A stretch of DNA of 6,440 nt from Candidatus Merdenecus merdavium (GCA_018715425.1 DVLR01000377.1:1-6440), one strand, 5' to 3'. Counted from the first letter of the stretch, positions 1 to 6,041 are shown. The notes: generated from the sequence alone by a model not told the origin. A program made the numbers and translations.

Positions 1-32
1 TTTATAAAGTTCACGTTAGTTTAGGATAAAGA

Positions 33-102
33 ATTCATGTAAAAAGGTTTATATAAAAAGATTCATGTAAAAAGATCCATGTATAGAGATCGATGTTCAT
101 CT
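33..102. repeat. Degenerate 14-bp tandem repeat, about five units
   Basis: The unit is ATTCATGTAAAAAG. Copies begin at 33, 47, 61, 75 and 89. The copies at 33-46 and 61-74 are identical, the one at 47-60 differs at a few positions, and those at 75-88 and 89-102 have drifted further. The array lies just upstream of the purH promoter in non-coding DNA. No function is evident. It may be a slippage-derived array or a remnant of regulatory sites. The rest of 1-127 holds no gene that I can support. Confidence 0.6.
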
Positions 103-127
103 TTGAGAATGGAATGGAAATTCATAC

Positions 128-156
128 TTGATAATCAGAGGAGCTTGGTGTAAGAT
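128..156 (+). promoter_or_regulatory. Sigma-A-like promoter of the riboswitch-purH transcript
   Basis: A -35 TTGATA (128-133) and a -10 TAAGAT (151-156) are separated by exactly 17 bp. The predicted transcription start near 163 lies about six bases before the first paired base of the ZTP aptamer. That is where a riboswitch promoter should sit, and this supports the call. The start itself is inferred, not seen. Confidence 0.6.
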
Positions 157-167
157 AGGTATAGATA

Positions 168-242
168 GCTATATGACTGGCGGATAAGTAGGGGAATACC
201 TACAGGGAGTATAGCATAAGATTAAAGCCGACCGCCTGGGCA
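168..242 (+). promoter_or_regulatory. ZTP/ZMP riboswitch (pfl motif) aptamer
   Basis: This RNA element senses ZMP/ZTP, the AICAR nucleotides that accumulate when 10-formyl-tetrahydrofolate is short. The family architecture can be read directly. P1 pairs CTATAT (169-174) with GTATAG (209-214). The conserved GACT (175-178) follows P1. P2 pairs GTAGG (188-192) with CCTAC (199-203). An AGGGA strand (204-208) leads back into P1. A short linker leads to the conserved 3' domain GCCGACCGCCTGGGCA (227-242), whose P3 pairs GCC 227-229 with GGC 239-241. The long-range pseudoknot pairs GGCGG (179-183) with CCGCC (232-236). The downstream gene is purH, which consumes ZMP. Ligand binding is expected to hold 227-241 and prevent the overlapping terminator, making this an ON switch. 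Confidence 0.95.
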
Positions 243-282
243 ACCACCGTATGTAGATACATGGTTACTCAGGTGGTTTTTT
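231..282 (+). terminator. Riboswitch expression-platform intrinsic terminator
   Basis: The outer stem ACCGCCTG (231-238) pairs with CAGGTGGT (270-277). Pairing continues through 239-246 with 262-269, with one C-A mismatch at 241/267. After a small internal loop, GTAT (249-252) pairs with ATAC (257-260) around a GTAG loop. A run of six T (277-282) follows. The 5' arm contains the CCGCC pseudoknot strand and the GGC of P3, so this hairpin and the folded ZTP aptamer exclude each other. That is the expected mechanism for ligand-dependent antitermination of purH. Confidence 0.92.
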
Positions 283-303
283 GTTATAGGAGTTTTATCT
301 TGA

Positions 304-330
304 AGCAATGTTATGTTGCATAACATTGTT
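304..330 (+). repeat. Perfect leader hairpin/palindrome between the terminator and purH
   Basis: CAATGTTATG (306-315) and CATAACATTG (319-328) are perfect inverted repeats around a 3-base spacer, and flanking A-T and G-T pairs extend them to 304-330. No T-run follows, so it is not an intrinsic terminator. It lies downstream of the riboswitch terminator, about 34 bases before the purH ribosome binding site, and is therefore present only in read-through transcripts. It could be an mRNA-stability stem or a protein-binding palindrome. Its function is unknown. Confidence 0.6.
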
Positions 331-374
331 TGGTAAAGGATGATCATGCAAGTACACAGTAATGGAGGATAATC

Positions 375-1931
375 ATGAGAGCGTTAATTAGTGTTTCAGA
401 CAAAACAGGAATTGTAGAATTAGCAAAAGAACTTGTGAATTTAGGTGTGGAAATCATTTCTACTGGTGGAACTTTTCAGCGATTAGTTGAGGAGGGAGTA
501 CCAGCTGTAGAAGTATCAAAAATCACAGGTTTTCCAGAATGTTTAGATGGAAGAGTAAAGACATTACATCCTAACATTCATGCTGGATTATTGGCTATGC
601 GATCTAAAAAAGAACATATGGAACAATTAAAAGAATTACAGATTGATACCATCGATATTGTAATCGTAAATCTATATCCTTTTAAAGCTACCATTTTAAA
701 GGATGGAGTAACAAGGGAAGAGGCCATAGAAAATATCGATATCGGCGGACCTACTATGCTAAGATCAGCAGCAAAGAATTATCAGGATGTAGCCGTTGTT
801 GTTGATCCAACGGATTACGCTGTTGTATTAGAGGAATTAAAGGAGAAGAAAGAGATTTCTGTAGATACGAAGTTTTATTTGATGCAGAAGGTATTTATGC
901 ATACTTCTAGTTATGATACCTTAATAGCAGATTACTTACGAAAAGAGCGACAAGATCATGAAATGCCAGAAACCTTAACGATGACTTTTGAAAAAGTGCA
1001 GGATATGAGATACGGAGAAAATCCACACCAAAAAGCAGCTTTTTATCGAGAGATCGGTGATAAAAAAGGCTCTATAGCAGATGCACAGCAATTACATGGA
1101 AAGGAATTATCCTTTAATAACATCAATGATACTCATGGTGCTTTAGAATTATTAAAAGAGTTTACAGAACCAACGGTAGTAGGGTGTAAGCATGGCAATC
1201 CTTGTGGAGTAGGAAGTGGCCATGAGATTGAAATAGCCTGGAATAAAGCATACCATGCTGATGAAACCTCTATTTTTGGCGGTATTGTAACTTTAAATAG
1301 AACCGTAACAAAAGCAATTGCAGAAGATATGAACAAAATATTTTTAGAAGTGGTTGTAGCACCCGATTATGATGAAGATGCATTAGAAATCTTGTGTAAA
1401 AAGAAGAATATAAGAATCTTAAAATTAAAAGATATCTCAGTTGCCCAACATTCAGAATCCTATGATCTAAAGAAAGTAAATGGTGGAGTGATTGTTCAAA
1501 CCATTGATAGTAAATTATTGAAAGAGGATGAAGAATTAGAAGTTGTAACAACGGCTCAACCAACAAAGAAACAAATGGAGGATTTGTTATTTGCATGGAA
1601 GGTAGTAAAATACGTAAAATCTAATGGCATCGCACTGGCAAAAGATAAACAAACAGTAGGAATTGGACCTGGTCAAGTAAATAGAATATGGGCGACGAAA
1701 CAAGCCATAGAACATGGAAAAGAATTAATAGGAGAAGATGCTACAGACGGTGCAGTATTAGCGTCAGATGCATTTTTCCCATTTTCTGATTGCGTAGAAG
1801 AAGCTCATAAAGCTGGAATTAAGGCCATTATTCAGCCAGGAGGATCTCTTAAAGATCAGGATTCTATAGATAAATGTAATGAGTATGGAATTGCGATGGT
1901 GTTTACTGGAATGCGACATTTCAGACATTAA
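375..1931 (+). CDS. purH: Bifunctional AICAR formyltransferase / IMP cyclohydrolase
   Basis: This 518-residue cytosolic enzyme catalyses the last two steps of de novo IMP synthesis: formylation of AICAR (ZMP) with 10-formyl-tetrahydrofolate, then ring closure to IMP. The N-terminal MGS-like cyclohydrolase domain (about 1-145) shows SVSDKTG (6-12), STGGT (29-33), TGFPE (51-55) and GRVKTLHP (59-66). The transformylase domain follows, with MRYGENPHQ (211-219), KHGNPCG (272-278, whose Lys-His pair is the known catalytic element), SNGIALAK (416-423), GPGQVNR (431-437) and SDAFFPFSD (464-472). It ends in the family-typical TGMRHFRH. The length matches bacterial PurH (about 510-530 residues). The ATG at 375 has GGAGG at 364-368, six bases upstream. 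No purine gene follows on this strand, so purH is either alone or the last gene of its unit. Control by the upstream ZTP riboswitch is expected. Confidence 0.98.
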   Translation: MRALISVSDKTGIVELAKELVNLGVEIISTGGTFQRLVEEGVPAVEVSKITGFPECLDGRVKTLHPNIHAGLLAMRSKKEHMEQLKELQIDTIDIVIVNLYPFKATILKDGVTREEAIENIDIGGPTMLRSAAKNYQDVAVVVDPTDYAVVLEELKEKKEISVDTKFYLMQKVFMHTSSYDTLIADYLRKERQDHEMPETLTMTFEKVQDMRYGENPHQKAAFYREIGDKKGSIADAQQLHGKELSFNNINDTHGALELLKEFTEPTVVGCKHGNPCGVGSGHEIEIAWNKAYHADETSIFGGIVTLNRTVTKAIAEDMNKIFLEVVVAPDYDEDALEILCKKKNIRILKLKDISVAQHSESYDLKKVNGGVIVQTIDSKLLKEDEELEVVTTAQPTKKQMEDLLFAWKVVKYVKSNGIALAKDKQTVGIGPGQVNRIWATKQAIEHGKELIGEDATDGAVLASDAFFPFSDCVEEAHKAGIKAIIQPGGSLKDQDSIDKCNEYGIAMVFTGMRHFRH

Positions 1932-1973
1932 AAAGCATCACGAATCATGAAAAAAATCAAATAAATATAAAAA

Positions 1974-2010
1974 AGATGGATTCTAAGCAAAAAAGAGAAT
2001 AGAACCATCT
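1974..2010 (-). terminator. Second hairpin followed by a minus-strand T-rich tract
   Basis: AGATGG (1974-1979) pairs with CCATCT (2005-2010), and TTCT (1981-1984) with AGAA (2001-2004), leaving A1980 bulged and a 16-base loop. Read on the minus strand, the stem is followed by TTTTTATATTTATTTG. It could be a back-up terminator for the permease operon. The large loop makes it weaker than the neighbouring hairpin. In the plus direction no T-run follows. Confidence 0.45.
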
Positions 2011-2030
2011 CCTTTGGAGTAGATACAAAA

Positions 2031-2062
2031 TAAGGGATTTCTCGAAAATGAGAAATCCCTTA
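2031..2062 (-). terminator. Strong hairpin terminator of the GntR-ABC operon, possibly bidirectional
   Basis: TAAGGGATTTCTC (2031-2043) pairs perfectly with GAGAAATCCCTTA (2050-2062) around a 6-base loop. On the minus strand it begins about 10 bases after the permease stop codon and is followed by TTTTGTATC, a T-rich tail. In the plus direction, facing purH, the hairpin is followed only by ATCAATGTGTTT, a poor tail, so termination of purH transcripts here would be weaker. Positions 1932-2072 contain no gene that I can support. Confidence 0.85.
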
Positions 2063-2072
2063 ATCAATGTGT

Positions 2073-2867
2073 TTAATCTAAGTTGAGCCTTTTCGTCATA
2101 AAGTATTTTGTAACAAAGAACAAGACAATGGATAGCAGAATAGAAGTGATATTATTAGTCCAAAAGGAAAGGTGAATAAAATCATTCATATTTGAGCTTA
2201 CCAGACTTTCTGTTGTATTGGATAATCCAAAGATCGTTACAATGACAGTAGTGATCATATTGGAAGCCAGGTTTAGTACAATATACATGAGAAAAGAATT
2301 TAGTAATTTTCTTCTGCCCATAGAGTGACCAATAGCGATAGCAGCAAAAATCATCATATTACTCATTATCATAGCAAAGAACATGGCAATAACGCAGAGG
2401 ACTATAAAGGTTCCAACAGAAGTACCTGTATATATTTTGAATTGCGTAAAGAGTGGTTCTTTATATTGATTGTAGAAATCAATGATTTCATGATGAAATG
2501 AAACAATTACTACTGAAAGGATGATGGTTAGTATGTTTATCAAATTCCAAACCATAAAGTTAATCAACTTCGAGAAAATATGTTCTGTCGTGGTTACAGG
2601 TAAAGTAAAGGCTAAATAGCCCTCATCTGTAAATAATGCTCTGTAAAAATAGTACGCCAAGTAAATGATGGTTATAAAAAAGGAAGCAATTAAAGCGATC
2701 ACAAAGGATGCGATTATAAAATTGATAACAACAGGAGCGTGATCAGAAAAGAAATTGACAGTGGTTACAAATCGTGTTAACAATGCTGTTAAAAGTACAA
2801 ATAAATAAATTGGAATTAAAAGTCTTGCTGTTGATTTCATATCGTATTTTAATAATTTTCCTAACAT
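2073..2867 (-). CDS. ABC-2 type transporter permease, six membrane segments
   Basis: This 264-residue integral membrane protein is the probable membrane partner of the ATPase encoded just upstream. Hydrophobic segments lie at roughly 17-35, 48-75, 102-124, 147-178, 189-214 and 236-256, a six-helix ABC-2-like layout. The N-terminus MLGKLLKYDMK and the cytosolic-loop motif DEGYLAFTLPVT (81-92) resemble those in small Firmicute permeases found next to GntR regulators. The ATG at 2867 has GGGAGGTG five bases upstream and overlaps the last seven bases of the ATPase gene, suggesting translational coupling. The C-terminus is short and basic (KYFMTKRLNLD), so no accessory domain is present. The substrate cannot be read from sequence. 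Related YtrA-linked systems respond to cell-envelope antibiotics, but that role here is only inference. Confidence 0.85.
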   Translation of the reverse strand: MLGKLLKYDMKSTARLLIPIYLFVLLTALLTRFVTTVNFFSDHAPVVINFIIASFVIALIASFFITIIYLAYYFYRALFTDEGYLAFTLPVTTTEHIFSKLINFMVWNLINILTIILSVVIVSFHHEIIDFYNQYKEPLFTQFKIYTGTSVGTFIVLCVIAMFFAMIMSNMMIFAAIAIGHSMGRRKLLNSFLMYIVLNLASNMITTVIVTIFGLSNTTESLVSSNMNDFIHLSFWTNNITSILLSIVLFFVTKYFMTKRLNLD

Positions 2868-3559
2868 CTGAACACCTCCCTAAATAAAGCATCAATGGAT
2901 TTCCCTTGTTGGAAACGAATATCGTCTACGCTGGAATGGAGCTGTAATTGTCCATTTTTTATAAAAATAACCTCATCTAAAATGTTTTCTACATCTGAAA
3001 TCAAATGAGTAGAAAGTAGAATGGTTGCGTCTTGATTATAATGATTGATAATGGTACTTAAAATATAATCTCTGGCTGCTGGATCTACTCCTGCTATGGG
3101 TTCATCCAGACAGTAAAGGTGTGCATCTCTACTCATCACCAAAATTAATTGTACTTTTTCTTTCGTTCCTTTGGACAAGGTTTTTAATTTGTTTTTAGGA
3201 TCTATATTTAATCTATTTAACATATCATACGCTTTTGTACGATCAAAATCTTGATAAAAATCATGAAAATAATCTACTAATTGATTTATATTCATCCAAT
3301 CATTTAAGTACGTACGCTCTGGAAGATAAGAAATGATCTTTTTTGTTTCCACACCTGGTCTCTTACCTTCAATGAGGATCTCACCTGATGAAGGAGTAAT
3401 CAATCCATTGATTAGTTTGATTAATGTTGTTTTTCCACTTCCATTGGGCCCTAAGAGACCAATGATCTTTCCTGGAGTTAAAGTTAAATTGATATTAGAT
3501 AGTGCTTGTAGATTGTGGTAGTTTTTGGTTAGTGATTGACAATCTAAAATATTATTCAT
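2861..3559 (-). CDS. ABC transporter ATP-binding protein (YtrB-like)
   Basis: This cytosolic ATPase energises the neighbouring permease. Numbering from the upstream ATG at 3565 (234 residues), it has a Walker A GPNGSGKT (39-46), Walker B LYCLDEP (150-156, Glu155 catalytic), D-loop GVDPAAR (159-165) and H-loop STH (185-187). The Q-loop and signature are atypical: ISYLPE (78-83) has Glu where Gln is usual, and the signature reads LSKGT (130-134) instead of LSGGQ. Such changes recur in ATPases of GntR-linked operons, so they need not mean loss of function. Start choice: GGGGG (3568-3572) lies only two bases from the ATG at 3565 but eight bases from the ATG at 3559, so I prefer 3559 (232 residues). 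The gene overlaps the end of the GntR gene by eight bases and the start of the permease gene by seven. Confidence 0.93.
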   Translation of the reverse strand: MNNILDCQSLTKNYHNLQALSNINLTLTPGKIIGLLGPNGSGKTTLIKLINGLITPSSGEILIEGKRPGVETKKIISYLPERTYLNDWMNINQLVDYFHDFYQDFDRTKAYDMLNRLNIDPKNKLKTLSKGTKEKVQLILVMSRDAHLYCLDEPIAGVDPAARDYILSTIINHYNQDATILLSTHLISDVENILDEVIFIKNGQLQLHSSVDDIRFQQGKSIDALFREVFRC

Positions 3560-3929
3560 ATTCATTTCCCCCTTTTGAATTTTGTAAAATTAGATTCTCT
3601 ACTTCCTCCTTCGTAAAACCTAATAGCTGCATTCTTTGCAGAAATTCTTTGATTTGTTGTAAAGCAATTTCATCTCTCATCTCTTTTATCATTTCTTGAT
3701 CCTCCGTTATAAATCTCCCACTAGTCCGTTGAGAATAGACTAAGTTTTTTCGCTCTAACTCTGCTAATGCTTTTTGCATGGTATTTGGATTTACAGCAGC
3801 TTCTGCTGCCAATTCTCTCACAGATGATAGTTTATCACCTGGCTTATAGATGCCAGAAATAATATCTGTCTCAATTTTCTCCATTAACTGCAAATAAATA
3901 GGTCTTTCGGAACTTAAATTCCATGCCAT
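3552..3929 (-). CDS. GntR family transcriptional regulator, YtrA subfamily
   Basis: This 125-residue DNA-binding protein is the probable repressor of its own operon. The N-terminal winged helix-turn-helix of the GntR family spans about 8-75: ERPIYLQL (8-15), IISGIYKPGDKLSSVRELA (23-41), then the recognition-helix region VNPNTMQKALAELER (46-60) and the wing SQRTSGRFI (66-74). Only about 50 residues follow, predicted as two helices (77-118). This is too short for the FadR, HutC or MocR effector domains and is typical of the YtrA subfamily, which sits with ABC transporter genes. The ATG at 3929 has GAGGTG five bases upstream. It is the first gene of the operon, and its promoter carries a perfect palindrome downstream of the -10. 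The effector is unknown. Confidence 0.95.
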   Translation of the reverse strand: MAWNLSSERPIYLQLMEKIETDIISGIYKPGDKLSSVRELAAEAAVNPNTMQKALAELERKNLVYSQRTSGRFITEDQEMIKEMRDEIALQQIKEFLQRMQLLGFTKEEVENLILQNSKGGNEYE

Positions 3930-3950
3930 AATTTCACCTCAATTCATTTT

Positions 3951-4030
3951 TGTATCGTTTGATGTATCGTATCTTTTATCTATCATTGCAAACGTACTAC
4001 TGTATTAATTGCTTAATACAATGATACGAT
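3951..4030. repeat. Direct and inverted repeats around the gntR promoter
   Basis: TGTATCGT occurs at 3951-3958 and again at 3963-3970, 12 bp apart. ATCGTATC (3966-3973) is inverted as GATACGAT (4023-4030). TATCATTG (3981-3988) is inverted as CAATGATA (4019-4026), which includes the -10 box. These lie in the untranslated leader and promoter of the regulator gene and may be auxiliary regulator half-sites. AT-rich sequence makes some chance repetition likely. Confidence 0.4.
4001..4020. promoter_or_regulatory. Probable GntR/YtrA-type operator palindrome
   Basis: TGTATTAA (4001-4008) and TTAATACA (4013-4020) form a perfect 8-4-8 inverted repeat. It starts immediately downstream of the minus-strand -10 box (4021-4026) and covers the predicted transcription start near 4014. 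A repressor bound here would block initiation. The outer TGTA and TACA half-sites agree with the general GTA/TAC form of operators described for YtrA regulators. Assignment to the adjacent GntR protein is inferred from position. Confidence 0.7.
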
Positions 4031-4049
4031 TTCTTTTATGATTTGTCAA
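4021..4049 (-). promoter_or_regulatory. Promoter of the gntR-ABC operon
   Basis: Read on the minus strand, a perfect -35 TTGACA (4049-4044) is followed after 17 bp by the -10 TATCAT (4026-4021), which matches five of six consensus positions. The predicted start near 4014 gives a leader of about 85 bases before the GntR ATG. This is the strongest promoter in the window by consensus match, which fits an operon kept off by a repressor. Confidence 0.8.
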
Positions 4050-4076
4050 CACTTTTTTAAAATTATCTCTGTGACC

Positions 4077-4105
4077 TTGACGAAATAAAGAAACTTGCAT
4101 AAGAT
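4077..4105 (+). promoter_or_regulatory. Promoter of pepF
   Basis: The -35 TTGACG (4077-4082) and -10 TAAGAT (4100-4105) are spaced by 17 bp, and the -10 hexamer is the same as that of the purH promoter. The predicted start is near 4112. It is arranged back-to-back with the gntR promoter, the two -35 boxes being 27 bp apart. The palindromic operator lies more than 50 bp upstream of this -35, so direct repression of pepF by the GntR protein is less likely. Confidence 0.65.
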
Positions 4106-4149
4106 GAGTATATTGAAAGAACATAATGAAAATATTAGAAGGAAAGGAT

Positions 4150-4170
4150 CTCCTTAAGGCTCATAAGGAG
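4150..4170 (+). other. Hairpin in the pepF leader
   Basis: CTCCTTA (4150-4156) pairs with TAAGGAG (4164-4170) around a 7-base loop. The 3' arm contains AAGGAG, a consensus Shine-Dalgarno sequence, but no start codon lies at a suitable distance after it. It sits about 28 bases before the chosen pepF start. It might influence translation or mRNA stability. This is a sequence observation only. Confidence 0.45.
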
Positions 4171-4197
4171 CATATCATAAAAGAAAGAGGTGCCAAA

Positions 4198-6003
4198 ATG
4201 AATCAAAATGAAGTGATGAAACGAGAAGATGTGCCAAAAGAATTTAAATGGAAGATCGAAGATATTTATGAAAATGATGCTGAATGGCAAAAAGAATATG
4301 AGATGATAAAAGAAAAAATGTTAGAATTAAGCGGCTACCAGGGTATATTATCCAGAGATAGCCAGACCTTTTTATCAGCTTTAGAATTGAATGATACCAT
4401 AAATATGTTAGCAGAAAGAGTGTATGGGTATGCAAATCAAAAGCTTCATGAGAATGCTGGGAATAGTACTTATCAAGAGCTTTCAAATAAAGCTGGCATG
4501 CTTTTATCAGAATTATCTGCTAAGCTTGCGTTCCTTGTTCCGGAGATTTTAAATATGAAAGACGAGGTTTTAAAAAGATTCATAGATGAAGAAGAGGGGC
4601 TTAAATTATACCAAACATATCTGACGAATATGATTCGTAAAAAAGAACATATTTTGGATAGGGAAACAGAAGAGTTACTTGCAGAAGTAGAAGAAATTGC
4701 AGAAGGGCCTGATCAGATCTATTCTTTATTTAATCATGCGGATTTAAAATTCGGAGAAATCATCGGCCCAGATGGTAAGAAAGTGGAATTAACTCACGGC
4801 AGATATGGATTATTTATGGAAAGTAGTAATCAAGATATTAGAAAAGGCGCATTTAAAGCCATGTATCAAGGATATTTAAACTTTAAAAACACATTAGGAG
4901 CAGTCTTTGTAAGCAACTTAAAGCAAGAGGCCTTTTTTTCCAAGGTAAGAAAGTATCCGTCATCTTTAGAAGCGGCACTGGATGCAAGCCAGATTCCTGT
5001 TTCAGTATATGATCATTTAATAGAGGAGGTACACGCCCACCTTCCTGTGATGTATGATTATTTAAAATTGAGAAAAAAGGTATTAGGATTAGAAGAATTG
5101 CATATGTATGACTTATATGTGCCGATGATTCATAGTAGTCATGCAAAAGTGCCATATGAGGAGGCAAAGGAGATTGTCTGTAAAGGATTAGAACCTTTAG
5201 GAGAAGAATACCAAAAGGTCTTAAAGGAAGGTCTTAATGGCGGCTGGATTGATGTTTATGAAAACCAGGGAAAGAGAAGTGGTGCTTATTCTTGGGGACC
5301 ATATGGAACACATCCATATGTACTGTTAAACTATCAGGATAATTTAAAGAATGTATTTACCTTAGCTCATGAAATGGGGCATGCCATTCACTCTTATTAC
5401 TCCGATCAAAATCAGCCCTATGTATATGCTGGATATAAGATCTTCGTAGCAGAAGTTGCCTCTACTGTAAATGAAACATTACTGATTCATTATCTAATAG
5501 AGAATAGTCAGAGTGAGAAAGAGAAGGCCTATTTATTAAATTATTTTTTAGAGCAGTTTCGCAGTACTTTATATCGACAGACCATGTTTGCAGAATTTGA
5601 AAAGATAGTTCATGGAATGGCCGAGGCCAAAGAACCATTAACTGCCGATGCTCTATGCGATATTTATTACCAATTAAACCAGCTGTATTATGGAGATGAT
5701 GTGGTCATTGATGAAGAGATTGCAATGGAATGGGCAAGAATCCCCCATTTCTATACTCCGTTTTATGTATATCAATATGCAACTGGTTTCTCAGCGGCCA
5801 TTGCCATTAGTAAAAAAATATTAAATGGTGATGAAAAAACATTGGATGGATATCTGCAATTTCTTCGTTCAGGAAGCTCTATGAGCCCCATAGAGCTACT
5901 AAAGTTATGTGGTGTGGATATGACTAAAAAAGAACCAGTAAAAGAAGCACTTCAAGTATTTAGAGGATATTTAACGGAACTTTCCAAGATGCTGGACAAG
6001 TAA
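4198..6003 (+). CDS. pepF: Oligoendopeptidase F, M3B family zinc metallopeptidase
   Basis: This 601-residue enzyme is a probable cytosolic oligopeptidase that cleaves short peptides. The N-terminus matches the family pattern (REDVPKEFKWKIEDIY, about 9-24). A mostly helical N-terminal region precedes the catalytic domain. The zinc motif HEMGH is at 391-395, with His391 and His395 as ligands and Glu392 as general base. The third ligand is Glu419 in AEVASTVNE. The conserved HFYTPFYVYQYATG (517-530) supplies the late His/Tyr residues used in M3 catalysis. No signal peptide or membrane segment is seen. The frame is open from an ATG at 4126 (625 residues), but that start has only a weak ribosome site. 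The ATG at 4198 has AGAGGTG five bases upstream and gives the usual family length of about 600, so I chose it. It appears monocistronic with its own promoter. Confidence 0.95.
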   Translation: MNQNEVMKREDVPKEFKWKIEDIYENDAEWQKEYEMIKEKMLELSGYQGILSRDSQTFLSALELNDTINMLAERVYGYANQKLHENAGNSTYQELSNKAGMLLSELSAKLAFLVPEILNMKDEVLKRFIDEEEGLKLYQTYLTNMIRKKEHILDRETEELLAEVEEIAEGPDQIYSLFNHADLKFGEIIGPDGKKVELTHGRYGLFMESSNQDIRKGAFKAMYQGYLNFKNTLGAVFVSNLKQEAFFSKVRKYPSSLEAALDASQIPVSVYDHLIEEVHAHLPVMYDYLKLRKKVLGLEELHMYDLYVPMIHSSHAKVPYEEAKEIVCKGLEPLGEEYQKVLKEGLNGGWIDVYENQGKRSGAYSWGPYGTHPYVLLNYQDNLKNVFTLAHEMGHAIHSYYSDQNQPYVYAGYKIFVAEVASTVNETLLIHYLIENSQSEKEKAYLLNYFLEQFRSTLYRQTMFAEFEKIVHGMAEAKEPLTADALCDIYYQLNQLYYGDDVVIDEEIAMEWARIPHFYTPFYVYQYATGFSAAIAISKKILNGDEKTLDGYLQFLRSGSSMSPIELLKLCGVDMTKKEPVKEALQVFRGYLTELSKMLDK

Positions 6004-6022
6004 AGAAGAAAAAAGTATTACA

Positions 6023-6041
6023 ATTTCTTTACAAAAGAAAT
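6023..6041 (+). other. A/T-only hairpin after pepF, doubtful terminator
   Basis: ATTTCTTT (6023-6030) and AAAGAAAT (6034-6041) pair perfectly around ACA. The stem has one G-C pair and no T-run follows, so it is a poor intrinsic terminator. It is the only stem-loop I see soon after the pepF stop. Confidence 0.3.

Noticed and set aside
1..29. Possible 3' tail of an upstream gene, open to a stop at 22-24 in one frame and 27-29 in another
   Set aside because: Only seven or eight codons are visible and no recognisable C-terminal motif is present, so no gene can be supported.
33..102. CRISPR-like array
   Set aside because: The 14-bp units abut with no spacers and are too short and degenerate for CRISPR repeats.
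304..330. PurR-type purine operator
   Set aside because: The palindrome CAATGTTATG/CATAACATTG does not match the enterobacterial PurR site, and I see no Bacillus-type CCGAAC PurBox nearby.
1133..1596. Minus-strand open frames inside purH (1133-1336 and 1270-1596)
   Set aside because: They lie opposite the highly conserved purH, resemble no family I recognise and are best explained as antisense shadows.
3333..3699. Plus-strand open frames opposite the ATPase and GntR genes (3333-3521 and 3502-3699)
   Set aside because: The opposite strand encodes clear ABC ATPase and GntR motifs; these frames have low-complexity, non-family products.
2073..3929. A new defence or toxin system in the minus-strand operon
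   Set aside because: The three genes match the known GntR/YtrA regulator, ATPase and permease arrangement, and no nuclease, toxin or peptide precursor gene is seen in or near the operon.
4244..5167. Minus-strand open frames within pepF (4244-4486 and 4883-5167)
   Set aside because: They overlap conserved PepF coding sequence in antisense and show no domain or plausible context.
6023..6041. Confident terminator for pepF
   Set aside because: The stem is almost all A-T and no T-run follows, so it is listed only as a doubtful hairpin.
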